Of a stretch of DNA of 64,000 nt, positions 28,324-38,331 are shown piece after piece. Position numbers and translations under genes: made by a program. Each line of letters opens with the position of its first letter. Within the stretch, counting starts at the first letter, position 1. The notes under the pieces were generated by a model. It was not told where the DNA came from, searched no databases, and saw only the letters and a program-made list of their open reading frames with translations. Source of the stretch: Thalassospira lucentensis (lineage in GTDB: Bacteria; Pseudomonadota; Alphaproteobacteria; Rhodospirillales; Thalassospiraceae); contig NZ_JAATOV010000003.1 in NCBI RefSeq assembly GCF_011806425.1, positions 620,001-684,000 on the forward strand, read 5' to 3'.

Positions 28324-30192
28324 GTGACGTCAAAACGCAGATATTCTGTCCTTTCTGTCCTTATTGCTGCTTTTTCCGCGACAAGCATTCTGGGCGTTGG
28401 GCTTGCACTTTATGTCGGCCTTGGCACCGCCTATGAAAACACGCGCAATCTTTGGGTCATGCTTGCCGATGTCGATCTGACATCGGTACAACGCACCATG
28501 CGTGAACGCATGCACGAGGTTAATCAACGCTCCACCTGGGTGGCCCGACAGGTCGAAACGGGCGCGCTTGATCCGAGTTTTCAGTACGGATGGGGCAACG
28601 CCATGCGTGCGCTTGCCGCGGCGGACATTGACGTCATGGCCTATGGCCTGATCACCGATGAACGACAGTTTATCGGCTATAACCCCAAAGATATGAGCAT
28701 CATCCGCCGGACCCTGCCGATTGATGACATGCTGTTTTCTGAGTTGGCCCAACTGCGCGGCCCCGTCCCCGCCAGAACCGGCTATCCAAGCTGGGACCCC
28801 TATTTCAAAAAAACAGTCGTCACAAGCTGGGTGCCGCTTTTTAGTGACGGCAAATATCTTGGAACCTTTATTCAGTATCTGTCGCTTTCAAACCTGTCAG
28901 ACAGCCTTATTCGTGGGCGCGAAGATTTGCCCGGGACACCGTTTATCCTGATTGGCGGCAACCGAGTTATGGCGCATCCGGGATTGCGCGACTGGGGAAC
29001 GAATACGGCGTCAAAACTGATTAATGACGCAAATATCGCGCGCAGCCCCATCCCGCTTCCAACCATCAATGACATCAACGATCCGGTTTTGGCCAACCTT
29101 GGAAAATCCGAACGCCTTGAAATTGATGATGACGATCACCCGGAAACCAAAGGCATCCAGCTTTCTGGACTAGACCTTGATGGTAAATATAACCTGATTG
29201 TGACGCGCCAAATCGATGACGCAGCAATTTCGCCGATCATCATTGGAATCCATTTCGACGAAAGGCTATTTAATGATGAATGGCAACGACTTGTCCTGGC
29301 ATCGGTTCTGGGCGGCGTCGTGCTTTTGGTCGCCATCATCGTTGCGGTGATTGTTTCACGCCAATTCACCAAACCCATCAGACGGTTTGCCGCAGCGGCA
29401 CGGGACTTTGAAGACGAAGACATCGCCATGACCGACATGCCGCACCTGATGGGCAGCCGCATTCGTGAATATGACGACGCCGCGCGGTCATTCAATCACA
29501 TGATGATTGCGGTGCGTGACCGCGAACGCATCACCAGCCTGTTTGGTAAATTTGTCCCGCCATCAATTGCCAAAAAACTGCTGGCATCGGGAACGGATTC
29601 CGGGGTTCTCCCCCCACAGCTGACCGAAGCAACGGTGCTGTTTGTCGATATCGTGGATTTCACCGCCATGTGCGAAAGCCTCGAACCGCAGCAAATTATT
29701 TCGACACTTAATGATTACTTCGATTGTGCAACCCGCATTATCGAAGCCCATGGCGGTATCATCACCCAATTCCAGGGCGATGCGATCCTTGCGGTTTATA
29801 ATGTTTTCAATGACATAGAAAACCATGCCGATGCAGCACTTAATAGTGCGATTGCACTAGAACAAGAAGTCAACAGCCGCACATTCGAAGGACTATCAAT
29901 CCGCTGCCGCTGCGGGGTGAATACAGGCAAAATGGTTGCCGGGAATGTTGGGGCGAAGGAACGCCTGTCCTTTACGGTTCACGGTGATGCGGTCAACACC
30001 GCGTCGCGACTGGAACAGGAAAATAAGGCCCTTGATACCAATGTTCTGATCTCCGAAAGCACGCGTGCGTTACTTTCGGATCCAAGCCGGGTGATCAAGG
30101 CCGGCGACGTTCTTCTGCGCGGCCGCCATAGCAAGACCGAACTTTATACGGTCGCACCGTCGTCACCGAAATCAGGTCCAACCACCCATTAA
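28324..30192 (+). CDS. Membrane class III adenylate/guanylate cyclase with HAMP domain
   Basis: I place the start at GTG 28324, because GAGGAAG lies eight bases before it; the TTG at 28291 has GAGG directly abutting and is unlikely. The 622-residue protein has a signal-anchor helix, a periplasmic sensor region of about 280 residues, a second membrane helix (around LGGVVLLVAIIVAVIV), a HAMP linker and a class III cyclase domain. Metal-binding aspartates are seen in TVLFVDIVDFTAM and FQGDAILAVY, and the purine/transition-state segment reads VHGDAVNTASRLEQ. It should make cAMP (or cGMP) in response to an external signal. Confidence 0.9.
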   Translation: MTSKRRYSVLSVLIAAFSATSILGVGLALYVGLGTAYENTRNLWVMLADVDLTSVQRTMRERMHEVNQRSTWVARQVETGALDPSFQYGWGNAMRALAAADIDVMAYGLITDERQFIGYNPKDMSIIRRTLPIDDMLFSELAQLRGPVPARTGYPSWDPYFKKTVVTSWVPLFSDGKYLGTFIQYLSLSNLSDSLIRGREDLPGTPFILIGGNRVMAHPGLRDWGTNTASKLINDANIARSPIPLPTINDINDPVLANLGKSERLEIDDDDHPETKGIQLSGLDLDGKYNLIVTRQIDDAAISPIIIGIHFDERLFNDEWQRLVLASVLGGVVLLVAIIVAVIVSRQFTKPIRRFAAAARDFEDEDIAMTDMPHLMGSRIREYDDAARSFNHMMIAVRDRERITSLFGKFVPPSIAKKLLASGTDSGVLPPQLTEATVLFVDIVDFTAMCESLEPQQIISTLNDYFDCATRIIEAHGGIITQFQGDAILAVYNVFNDIENHADAALNSAIALEQEVNSRTFEGLSIRCRCGVNTGKMVAGNVGAKERLSFTVHGDAVNTASRLEQENKALDTNVLISESTRALLSDPSRVIKAGDVLLRGRHSKTELYTVAPSSPKSGPTTH

Positions 30193-30430
30193 TCACTCGA
30201 ACAGCTAAAAACACTTCCTTTGGATGGAGGCCAAGAGGTTTCCATCCAAATGCTATGGATGCTCCCGGGCACCGCTAACGGCTTCTTTAACGCCCCACTT
30301 AGTCCGTTTATAACGTGCTATGCGGCTCGCCAACGGCAACAAAGCAGCCTGCCGGCAAAGGCCTCTCTATAGCTGCCACAACAAACCCTGCCCACTTAGA
30401 CGCAATCAAAAGCCTTAAACAGCGCACAAA
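30193..30430. other. Intergenic gap with one hairpin
   Basis: No gene is seen between the cyclase and rpmJ. A 10-bp perfect stem (TTTGGATGGA/TCCATCCAAA, 30219-30250) with a 12-base loop follows the cyclase by 27 bases; no T-run follows, so it may be a mRNA 3'-end structure rather than an intrinsic terminator. Confidence 0.4.
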
Positions 30431-30468
30431 ACAAAACGCCGCATTGGAAAACCAATGCGGCGTTTTGT
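30431..30468 (-). terminator. Strong bidirectional terminator downstream of rpmJ
   Basis: A perfect 17-bp stem with a 4-base A-rich loop. On the minus strand it is followed by TTTTGTTTTG and lies 29 bases past the rpmJ stop. The symmetric T-rich arms allow it to work for the rightward cyclase transcript as well. Confidence 0.92.
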
Positions 30469-30496
30469 AAAACCATTGCATTCAAGATGCCGGGAA

Positions 30497-30622
30497 TTAA
30501 CCCTGACGCGCCTTGAAGCGCGGGTTCTTCTTATTGATGACGTATACGCGGCCACGGCGGCGCACGATACGGCAGCCTTTTTCCCGCAGTTTCGCGGATT
30601 TCAATGAGTTCCGGATCTTCAT
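30497..30622 (-). CDS. rpmJ: Ribosomal protein L36 (bL36, C-minus form)
   Basis: The reverse strand encodes 41 residues starting [16 protein letters not shown] and ending RFKARQG, the alphaproteobacterial L36. It has a single cysteine (C17) and lacks the CxxC...C/H zinc ribbon of the 38-residue type, so it does not bind zinc. It is a stand-alone gene here, followed by a strong terminator. Confidence 0.95.
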   Translation of the reverse strand: MKIRNSLKSAKLREKGCRIVRRRGRVYVINKKNPRFKARQG

Positions 30623-30769
30623 AATCTTAAACCTTAGAAACTTGGCCCCTTTGAGGAAGCCGGAAAATAGAAGTAGGACCAGCCCCTGTCAACACATAAA
30701 ACAGGTTGCGGCGACACAATTTGGCATAAAACCCAATAAAGTCGCCTGCGGCAGTCAAAAACTTACCGG

Positions 30770-31801
30770 TCACCGGATTGTTGCGTAGAAGCGATAAAAG
30801 GCCAGCGACCCATTTTCAAGCATTTTTACGCGATTCATCCACATTTCCATCTCAGAAACCATATAATCCATCAAATCGGGGTCTAAACCACCCCTTTGCA
30901 TATCTGATAAGATGGTCATCCACGCCATTTTGATGTGCGACAGATGCGTTTCCGACTCATCTTTGGCAATGCGGATATCGAATTTAAGCGCGCCCAATTT
31001 CTTTTTGTATTCTTGGGCCGTCCACGGAAACAGCTCTTCTTCTTCCAACTTCGCCCATCGACCAAGCTCGGCCTCATCAAGATCACGGGTCAGGACATAG
31101 TCGGTCAGCAATATCTGTCCGTGGTCACGCAATGTATCGGCAAGGGCCGCAAGAAACGCATCCTTTCCCGGGACTTTAAACATCTCGCCAAAGGAATAAA
31201 CCACGTTGAAATAGGCTTTGCGAAGATCCGGCGCACTCGGATCAAAAACTTGGACCGGGACTTTTTTCTGGACCCCGGCTTGAACTGAACGCTCCATGCC
31301 CAGCAGCGCCAATTCACCGTCGCGTTCATAGGCCGTCACCCAAACGCCAAGCCGATCCGCCAAGATACGCGCCACCCCACCAAGCTTCGCACCAATCTCC
31401 AAACAGCTTAGTGTTTCATCAAGTGCTAGTGGCTTTGCCAGCTCAAGGGCGTATTCATGACCCCCAGGGATCATGATGCCGTGATCAAACAGCTTGTCAT
31501 AAAGCCGAATGCGTTCGGGCGGCCAGCGGCCGATTTCTTCATCAAGATCAAGCTCAGAAAGCTCAGGCTCGACCGGGCGGGCAAGAAAAATACGCATCTT
31601 GCGCAGCCAATCGGCATAGGCATCTATTTCAAGCTGAAGCAGATAATATTCAATCGGATCGTCATAGCCTTCCCATTTGGCACGCAAACGGGTGCCAAGG
31701 CTAAGGTAATGCCCCGGCGGCATCTGGAACTCGGACGCATTGTCTTCTTGCGACACATCATCGTCTTGATCGACATTGCGTTGCCAAAACTTCAGCTTCA
31801 A
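30770..31801 (-). CDS. Class I SAM-dependent methyltransferase
   Basis: After an acidic N-terminus of about 100 residues, a Rossmann methyltransferase fold begins with LSCLEIGAKLGGVARILADR (SAM motif I; acidic end at AYERD), then FNVVYSFGEMFKVPGK (motif II region) and GQILLTDYVLT (motif III). Substrate is unknown. The start is uncertain: I use TTG at 31801, which has AGGTAG five bases ahead (343 residues); an open frame runs on to a TTG at 31858, and ATG at 31723 is a shorter option. It lies between rpmJ and the divergent J-protein. Confidence 0.78.
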   Translation of the reverse strand: MKLKFWQRNVDQDDDVSQEDNASEFQMPPGHYLSLGTRLRAKWEGYDDPIEYYLLQLEIDAYADWLRKMRIFLARPVEPELSELDLDEEIGRWPPERIRLYDKLFDHGIMIPGGHEYALELAKPLALDETLSCLEIGAKLGGVARILADRLGVWVTAYERDGELALLGMERSVQAGVQKKVPVQVFDPSAPDLRKAYFNVVYSFGEMFKVPGKDAFLAALADTLRDHGQILLTDYVLTRDLDEAELGRWAKLEEEELFPWTAQEYKKKLGALKFDIRIAKDESETHLSHIKMAWMTILSDMQRGGLDPDLMDYMVSEMEMWMNRVKMLENGSLAFYRFYATIR

Positions 31802-31986
31802 TGTGGCTACCTGTTTGTTCCGAAGATGTTTAACTTTGATTCTTGCAAAATATGGCAATTCGGCAAAAGTGACAACGTGTTAAGATTTCAATCATATGAT
31901 TGCGCTGACAAAGCGACTTTTAAAAACCGATTGCAACGAATGCTCCCGCGCAGGGAAGCCACGCCAGACAGGAACTTTCTTTCGCC

Positions 31987-33342
31987 ATGAATCAGGATCG
32001 CCTGGGCATTTATTATCGCATGCTAAACATTGCGCCCGGTGCGAGTGCAAAGGAAATCAAGCTTGCCTATCGCAAACTGGCGTTCGAATACCATCCTGAC
32101 CGCAACACAGACGCGGATTCGGAAGAAAAATTCAAAGACATCACCGAAGCATACGAAATCCTGATCGGCGAACGCAAAGCCCCACCACAGGCCAGCAACG
32201 GCGCCAACGGCCAAGGGCGCAACACCAACGGCAAACCATCAGGCACATCCGCCTATGGCCCCAACGCCGCCGGGCCGGGCAACGCGCATAAGACGCGACA
32301 AGGATTTGCCGGCTCGGGCCGCAAGGAACAGCAACCGCCGCCCGGTAAGAATGATAAATATGCCCGCGCCAATCAGGCGTACCGTGAACAGCAGGCAAAA
32401 GCCAGCGCCCGCAAAAGCAACATTCACCCCGGTGCGCGGCGCCACAAAAACAAAAAACCGACCAGCAACACAGCGGGTTTAATCCAATGCGCGGTAACAG
32501 GAGTCGTATCTGCGCAGCCGCGCTTGGTTGAATTCAAGATCGTGCGTGGTTTTTTCAATAGCATGCGCACAGAAACCGTTTCCGCCTATCTTGCCCCAAA
32601 GGGTGCAAGACGCATGGCGCTTAAGGCCAGTTTTAAAACATGGCTGCGCGGTTTTTGGGGCTGGCGCAGTTTTGTGCCAGCATGGCGCGCCATCCTTGGC
32701 AACATGCGCGGCGGCACCTTCCCGGCCGAAGGCAATGCCAAGCTTCTTTTTGCCCAAGCCACCGCATTTGAACGGTCGGGCAACCGGCCGCTTGCGCGTG
32801 CGGTGTTGCTTCAGGCGCGTGATTTTATCGGCACAAACAGATCCGCCTTGGCCGAACAAATCCGCACCAGCATTCGCCGCCTAGAAGACGGACAACCAGC
32901 CCGGCGCGTGCGCGATGAATGGAAACAGGTTGGCACATTGGTCGCCCTCCTCCATCTAAGTCCGCTTTTTGTACTGATATTCGCGCTATTGATCGCCTTT
33001 GGCCCCGGGCAAGGTTTCCTGACCCACGACCTGCCGACAATGGTCGCGGAAAAAAGCACCGCGATCACCCGCCAAGTCGCCCAAATGATCGGCGAAGACC
33101 GCGATCCATATTATGTCGACCGTGATTTGCTAAACATGCGCGAAGGGGCTGGCGTAAACACCAAGGTCATTCGCCGTCTTGCCCGGTTCGAAACGGTTTA
33201 TGTTTCTGGCGACAGCGAAGGCATCTGGGTTGAGATCAATACATCGATTGGTGAAACCGGCTTTGTAAACCTTGATGCCCTTGTGCCCGGCAATGGTGCC
33301 GATGCACGGGATACATGGTGCAGCCAAAACAATTGCGACTGA
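31987..33342 (+). CDS. Membrane J-domain protein with C-terminal SH3-like domain
   Basis: Residues 5-62 form a J domain with the essential HPD at 36-38, which stimulates a DnaK-type ATPase. A low-complexity linker rich in Gly, Asn, Ala and Lys (70-160) follows, then a soluble region of about 150 residues, one membrane helix (around [18 protein letters not shown]) and an extracytoplasmic SH3b-like tail ([20 protein letters not shown] to [12 protein letters not shown]). With the J domain in the cytoplasm and the SH3 domain outside, it could link envelope status to chaperones. It is 451 residues and not a classical DnaJ (no Gly/Phe or zinc domain). Confidence 0.87.
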   Translation: MNQDRLGIYYRMLNIAPGASAKEIKLAYRKLAFEYHPDRNTDADSEEKFKDITEAYEILIGERKAPPQASNGANGQGRNTNGKPSGTSAYGPNAAGPGNAHKTRQGFAGSGRKEQQPPPGKNDKYARANQAYREQQAKASARKSNIHPGARRHKNKKPTSNTAGLIQCAVTGVVSAQPRLVEFKIVRGFFNSMRTETVSAYLAPKGARRMALKASFKTWLRGFWGWRSFVPAWRAILGNMRGGTFPAEGNAKLLFAQATAFERSGNRPLARAVLLQARDFIGTNRSALAEQIRTSIRRLEDGQPARRVRDEWKQVGTLVALLHLSPLFVLIFALLIAFGPGQGFLTHDLPTMVAEKSTAITRQVAQMIGEDRDPYYVDRDLLNMREGAGVNTKVIRRLARFETVYVSGDSEGIWVEINTSIGETGFVNLDALVPGNGADARDTWCSQNNCD

Positions 33343-33410
33343 CCACCAAAGGCAGTCAGTCGCATTGATAAAAGCCATCTCTGTAGTGTGCGTTTGCTCC
33401 CGAAAGGCGA

Positions 33411-34871
33411 TTACGCCTTGGTCGGGATCGCTTTCAATGCCGCCAACAGGTAATCCCAGAAACGGCTAACACTTGGCACATGGACACATTCATCCGGGCT
33501 GTGCGCACGTTTAATGGTCGGACCAAACGAAACCATATCCCAATGTGGATATTTCGATCCCAGAACGCCGCATTCCAAACCAGCATGGATCACACGAATT
33601 TCAGGATCCTTGCCAAACATGTCGCGATGCACGGCCATCATCAGTTTAACCGCTTCGCTATCTGCGTTTGGTTTCCACCCCGGATAGGCATCGCCCCATT
33701 TGACCGTCGCACCGATATTTTCAAAAACAGCGGTCGCGGCTTCGCGGATTGAATCACGTGCCGAATTGATCGAACTGCGTGCCGACAGGGTCACTTCTGC
33801 TTTGCCATCAGAAAGTTTAATGATCGCCAAATTGATCGAGGTTTCAACAACCCCTTCAACACTTGTGCTCATGGCCTGAACGCCATTGGGCACGCCAACA
33901 CAGGCATTGTTGAATTTTTGCGAGTCAGCAGTACTCATCGCCTTTTTAGGAAGATCACCGTCTTTGGCGGCGATGGCAAATTTCGGCTCAATCGCGCCAA
34001 TTTCGTCTTTGACCTCTTCGCCAAATTCCGCCAGTGCGGTATTAAATGCAGACGCCTGATCGGCTGGCAAAACAACAGATGCAAACGATTCACGCGGGAT
34101 GGCATTGCGCGCCGTGCCGGCATTGATCGATACAATGCGTGCACCAAAATCGCGGATCGCGCGGCGCAGGAAACGCGACATCAGCTTGTTGGCATTGCCC
34201 AGACCAAGAATGATATCAATCCCCGAATGCCCGCCTTTAAGGCCGGTCAACGCGATGTCACGGGCAACAAAGTCACCATCAACGGCTTCTGGTTGATACT
34301 CAAAATGGGCAACAAGGTCACCACCGCCGGCACAGCCAACGCAAAGTTCATACTCGTCTTCAGTATCAAGGTTCAAAAGGATTTCACCCTGAAGACGGCC
34401 CGGTTCAAGGTTCATCGCCCCGGTAAGGCCGCGTTCCTCATCCACGGTGAACAGAAGTTCCAGCGGGCCGTGCTCAAGACCGTCTTCGGTCATAAAGCCC
34501 ATCATGGCCGCGGCACCAATGCCGTTATCCGCGCCAAGGGTGGTGTTGTCTGCGGTGATCCATTCCCCGTCCATTACCATGCGGATTGGATCGGTATCAA
34601 AATTATGGGTCGAACCGGAATTGGCCTGGGTCACCATATCAACATGGGCCTGCAGGATAACCATTTTGCGGTCTTCATAGCCCGGGGTCGCCGGAACCGT
34701 AATGACAAGGTTGCTGCCGCTATCGCGGAAATGCGCAAACCCTTTGGCATCTGCCATTTTTTCAAGAAGCTGTAAAACGGCTTCTTCTTTGTTCGATGGA
34801 CGTGGGGTATCGCAAAGCTTTTGGAAATTCTCCCAAATCGCGACCGGCGCAATTTTGCTGATCTCGTTCAC
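33411..34871 (-). CDS. pepD: Aminoacyl-histidine dipeptidase (M20 family)
   Basis: PepD hydrolyses Xaa-His and other unspecific dipeptides with two metal ions. The 486-residue length is normal. ILQAHVDMV holds the first metal histidine and its catalytic aspartate, TTLGADNGIGAA the bridging aspartate, FTVDEERGLTGA the catalytic and metal glutamates, and LKGGHSGIDI plus IHAGLECGVL the lid and C-terminal metal parts. It is a single leftward gene. Confidence 0.95.
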   Translation of the reverse strand: MNEISKIAPVAIWENFQKLCDTPRPSNKEEAVLQLLEKMADAKGFAHFRDSGSNLVITVPATPGYEDRKMVILQAHVDMVTQANSGSTHNFDTDPIRMVMDGEWITADNTTLGADNGIGAAAMMGFMTEDGLEHGPLELLFTVDEERGLTGAMNLEPGRLQGEILLNLDTEDEYELCVGCAGGGDLVAHFEYQPEAVDGDFVARDIALTGLKGGHSGIDIILGLGNANKLMSRFLRRAIRDFGARIVSINAGTARNAIPRESFASVVLPADQASAFNTALAEFGEEVKDEIGAIEPKFAIAAKDGDLPKKAMSTADSQKFNNACVGVPNGVQAMSTSVEGVVETSINLAIIKLSDGKAEVTLSARSSINSARDSIREAATAVFENIGATVKWGDAYPGWKPNADSEAVKLMMAVHRDMFGKDPEIRVIHAGLECGVLGSKYPHWDMVSFGPTIKRAHSPDECVHVPSVSRFWDYLLAALKAIPTKA

Positions 34872-35015
34872 GGTGGCGCTCTCCTGTATGTTTATTGCCC
34901 TATGGGTTTCGCGGGTTCGTCCCGTTAATTACCCTATCGAGGCAATAATTTAAAGTGCGCGCAAGGGTTTCTGCGCAATTTCACCCCAAACACTGCCGTC
35001 GCACCAGCCGCCAAA

Positions 35016-35525
35016 CTAATCAATCCCGACAATTTCACTGCGCCGCTGAAACAACATCACGTCGCGCCATTGCCCTGCCATCGGCCCATACCCCATGTGC
35101 CCCAATCGGCGCTTGCGCCCGACAAGCTCAAAACCGTGTTTTTCATGAAGCGCAATACTTGCTTGATTCTCGGGGAAAATCCCGGCCTCTAACGACCAAA
35201 AGCCATGTTTTTCACTTTCGGCGATTAAACGGCGAAGCAACATGCTGCCCACACCCTGCCCGTGACAATCGGGGTCGACATAAACCGATATCTCGGCAAC
35301 CCCTTGATAAACACAGCGCCCGGAAACACCCGAAAGACCAGCCCAACCACATATCTGCCCATCGGGTTCACTGGCGACCAAACGACAAATATCCAGATGG
35401 CCCTGATCCCAATCGGACCAATGACCTGCGTTTTCCTGAAAGGATGCGTGCCCCGATTGCAATCCACGCCGATAAATATCGACAACGCCATTGCCATCAG
35501 AAGATGTCATCGCCCGAATATCCAT
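35016..35525 (-). CDS. GNAT acetyltransferase, phosphinothricin-acetyltransferase type
   Basis: A 169-residue protein matching the Pat/Bar/MnaT branch: MDIRAMTSSDGNGVVDIYRR at the start, VYVDPDCHGQGVGSMLLRRL as the acetyl-CoA loop and GFELVGRKRRLGHM near the end. Housekeeping members acetylate methionine sulfone or sulfoximine analogues, so a natural substrate rather than herbicide resistance is likely. Confidence 0.9.
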   Translation of the reverse strand: MDIRAMTSSDGNGVVDIYRRGLQSGHASFQENAGHWSDWDQGHLDICRLVASEPDGQICGWAGLSGVSGRCVYQGVAEISVYVDPDCHGQGVGSMLLRRLIAESEKHGFWSLEAGIFPENQASIALHEKHGFELVGRKRRLGHMGYGPMAGQWRDVMLFQRRSEIVGID

Positions 35526-35601
35526 AGGAAAAGCTCCTGCTTTGCATGCACACGGCTTGCAACAGATTACAGAAAATTCAACGCCATGGAGAGATTAAAG
35601 A

Positions 35602-37260
35602 TCAGGAGGACCGACTACTCAAAGGTTTCGCGCCTTCCGAGTCCATCATTTTGAATTTGATTTGATTACGACCGGCTTGTTTGGCCGCATACATGGCTCG
35701 GTCCGCAACACGCATCGCTTCGGCAAGTTCAATGGATTTCTTCCGCCCTTCCCCGCCAACAGTCACACCGAAACTGGCGGTGACTTTTGCAACGGTGCTG
35801 CCATCCTTATCGACGGGCACTTCAACATCGCGGATCAGGCTGGCCAGTCTTTCTGCAATGCGTTTGGTTACCGCGACTGTGGCCGATGGCAACAAAACGG
35901 CAAACTCTTCACCGCCTAACCGCACAACAAGGTCATCATCACGCAGCGCTTGGCGCAACACTTCTGCCACCTTTTCAAGGACACGGTCACCGATCGCGTG
36001 ACCATAGGTGTCATTGGTCTGCTTAAAGAAATCCAGATCCAGAACAATCAGGCCAAAGACCCAGCTTTTATCTTTCAGATGTCGAATTTCGCGCAGGCGG
36101 CTGACCGCACTTTCAAACCCGCGCCGATTTAGCGTCCGGGTCAGTGGATCTGTTGACGCCAGGGTATCAAGGAATTCTTCCTTGCGCTTGTGATCGGTAA
36201 TATCGGTGGCGGAAATCATCACACCGCCGCCTTCCATCATGTTCATGCGAACGTCGGCCAGACGCCCCGATGGCGTATCCATTTCATCAATTGTCGCGTG
36301 CCCATGCCCATTTTCCTTCAAATGCGCATAACAATCACGCAACGCCGCGATTTCAAAGGATGGCGAGGCATCTTCGGGATTGCCATTCGTACCAAACAGG
36401 CGGGAAAATTCATGATTATAGTGAATAACGTCGAGCTTGTTATCAAGCATCGCCACCGCCGACGGCACCATCCGAATGACTTCGGTTACGGCTTCTTCGA
36501 GCCCGGCCTTGGCGCGCACCAAGGCGTCATGCATTTCGACTTCTTCACGAACATCATGTGCCGTGGTTAAAATGGCAGGCTTGCCATCATGCCATAAAAT
36601 ACGTTCATCGGTCAGATCGCGCCAAACCGAAGTTCCATCATCAAGAATATCTTCGACGCGATGCCGTTCACCGTGTATTTCACCGCTTAAAATCGCTGCA
36701 ACGTGTTTGGTTGCGCGTTCTTGATACCGCTTTGGCACAAACCGAAGCACGTTGGGATTTGCCATGAATTCACTGGCATTTTCGGCCCCCATAAGGCGGG
36801 CGAATGCTTCGTTTACATAAAGGGCTGTCATGTTGCGGTGAACCATCACCCCGATGAAAGACCGGCCCAACATATGGTCGACCTGCATCGCGGTCGTGCC
36901 GTTATCAATCATCTGTGCTGTGGTCAGGACGGCACTGCTGTCTTGCCATTCAACGGTTTCATCGCTGATTTCCATCCAGACGGGTGATCCATCCACCCGA
37001 AGGTTGTAAACCTTTTTCCAACCGTGAAAGCCGCTGCTATGCTGATAGGTATCTACAAGCTTTACGGCTTCGTAATGAAAGCTGGGCGGGATATATTGGC
37101 GCATATCCGGTGATGCCATGAAATCTTTGACATCCCGACGGCCAACCATCTTGGCATAGGCATCGTTCACATACACGGCCTTAAGGTCCTTATGTACAAC
37201 AACCCCTACCCGTGAACGCCCATAAAGACGTGCGATCTCAGTTGGCTCAAATCGCATCAA
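35602..37260 (-). CDS. Triple-PAS diguanylate cyclase (GGEEF)
   Basis: The 552-residue protein has two near-duplicate PAS units (about 8-120 and 128-240; both contain the pattern V-x-V-H-x-x-x-x-A-x-Y-V-N-x-A-[YF]-A), a third PAS (255-355) and a GGDEF domain. The active-site motif reads RLGGEEF (G449-F453), an active variant, with RDDD (R440-D443) as inhibitory site. No membrane segment is seen. It is a separate transcription unit. Confidence 0.92.
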   Translation of the reverse strand: MMRFEPTEIARLYGRSRVGVVVHKDLKAVYVNDAYAKMVGRRDVKDFMASPDMRQYIPPSFHYEAVKLVDTYQHSSGFHGWKKVYNLRVDGSPVWMEISDETVEWQDSSAVLTTAQMIDNGTTAMQVDHMLGRSFIGVMVHRNMTALYVNEAFARLMGAENASEFMANPNVLRFVPKRYQERATKHVAAILSGEIHGERHRVEDILDDGTSVWRDLTDERILWHDGKPAILTTAHDVREEVEMHDALVRAKAGLEEAVTEVIRMVPSAVAMLDNKLDVIHYNHEFSRLFGTNGNPEDASPSFEIAALRDCYAHLKENGHGHATIDEMDTPSGRLADVRMNMMEGGGVMISATDITDHKRKEEFLDTLASTDPLTRTLNRRGFESAVSRLREIRHLKDKSWVFGLIVLDLDFFKQTNDTYGHAIGDRVLEKVAEVLRQALRDDDLVVRLGGEEFAVLLPSATVAVTKRIAERLASLIRDVEVPVDKDGSTVAKVTASFGVTVGGEGRKKSIELAEAMRVADRAMYAAKQAGRNQIKFKMMDSEGAKPLSSRSS

Positions 37261-37568
37261 CGCCCAAAATCCCCCATGCGTTTCCCGGTACTTCGTACAG
37301 AATTGTCACTATTAGTCCGGGCAAAGACGCGGGACCATAGACCAAAACCAAAGACGTTCTATGTGGTTAAATCAATCTACACATTGCATTGCGATATAAT
37401 TGGTTCAAATGTTACCGCATCTAACGCCAAATCACCTGCAACATATCGAGCTTACCATACAAATGGATAATAAATGCTTTAAGTCGAATATTCCAGCGAG
37501 TTTTCCGCCCCAAGCCCTAACCATCCCAATTAAAATTTTGCGCAAACACGACAATGGATACAGATAAA
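37261..37568. other. AT-rich intergenic gap upstream of the NUDIX gene
   Basis: Divergent promoter space between the triple-PAS cyclase and the NUDIX gene. It becomes AT-rich after 37370. I see no RNA gene, repeat or clear operator. Confidence 0.3.
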
Positions 37569-37604
37569 ATGAGCCCTAAAAAATACGAAATTCTTGAAAA
37601 AAAA
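37569..37604 (+). other. Disrupted 5' end of the NUDIX gene at an A8 tract
   Basis: ATG 37569 opens MSPKKYEILEKK, which then leaves frame and stops near 37655. The downstream NUDIX frame is one base off. If the eight A at 37597-37604 were seven, the reading would run MSPKKYEILEKNRGWDGYFK into the NUDIX domain without a break. Confidence 0.75.
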
Positions 37605-38199
37605 CCGCGGTTGGGATGGCTATTTCAAAATGGATGTTTATCGCCTGCGTCACGAAACGTTTGATGGCGGCGAAAGTGCGGTTCTTCAGCGCGAAGTTCT
37701 TGAACGCGGGCATGCGGTTGCGGTCCTTCCCTATGACCCGGTGCGTGATGAGGTTGTCCTGATTGAGCAATTTCGCCCCGGCGCAATATCGGTAAACCAG
37801 CAAGATGACGACATGCCATTATGGTTAAATGAAATCGTCGCCGGGATCATTGAAGTTGGCGAAAATGCAACCGACGTCGCCCATCGCGAAACCATGGAAG
37901 AATCCGGCTGTAAGATCATCGGGCCACTAGAATACATATCGCGATATTATGTCACGCCGGGCTGCTCAAGCGAGACCGTGACCCTTTATTACGGGCGTGT
38001 CGACACCACCAATATTGGTGGCATCCACGGTGTAAAGGATGAAGGCGAAGATATCCGTGTTTACAAAGTTTCGGCCAAAGAATGCTTTGCCATGTTGCAA
38101 AATGGACAACTCTGTAATGCAACGGCGACAATTGCGGTTCAGTGGCTGATGCTTAATCGCGACCGCCTGCGCACGGAAACCGGCGTTTCCGGCGACTAA
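37594..38199 (+). CDS. NUDIX hydrolase, ADP-ribose pyrophosphatase type (start frameshifted)
   Basis: The open frame begins at TTG 37594 (201 residues) or at ATG 37627. The NUDIX box GX5EX7REUXEEXGU is complete at residues 84-106 (GIIEVGE ... RETMEESGC). FKMDVYRLRHETFDGG and AVAVLPYDPVRDEVVLIEQF are typical of the ADP-ribose/YffH-type pyrophosphatases that clear free ADP-ribose or sugar nucleotides. Upstream in-frame stops mean the natural N-terminus is only reached through the frame change at the A8 tract; neither TTG nor the internal ATG has a good ribosome site. Confidence 0.88.
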   Translation: MKKNRGWDGYFKMDVYRLRHETFDGGESAVLQREVLERGHAVAVLPYDPVRDEVVLIEQFRPGAISVNQQDDDMPLWLNEIVAGIIEVGENATDVAHRETMEESGCKIIGPLEYISRYYVTPGCSSETVTLYYGRVDTTNIGGIHGVKDEGEDIRVYKVSAKECFAMLQNGQLCNATATIAVQWLMLNRDRLRTETGVSGD

Positions 38200-38331
38200 T
38201 GCAAAACTGCCTTCGCCGATTAATCAACACTTAATTCGTGTTGTATGACGCAATCCATCTTGACTTTTGTGTATAAACCACCCAATCAACAGGTCATCAA
38301 GTTTTCACCCCAACTATGTTTGGAGTCTGTC

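Noticed and set aside
33918-34775. A 285-residue open frame antisense to pepD.
   Set aside because: PepD has intact metal motifs across this region; the antisense translation is basic and without domains.
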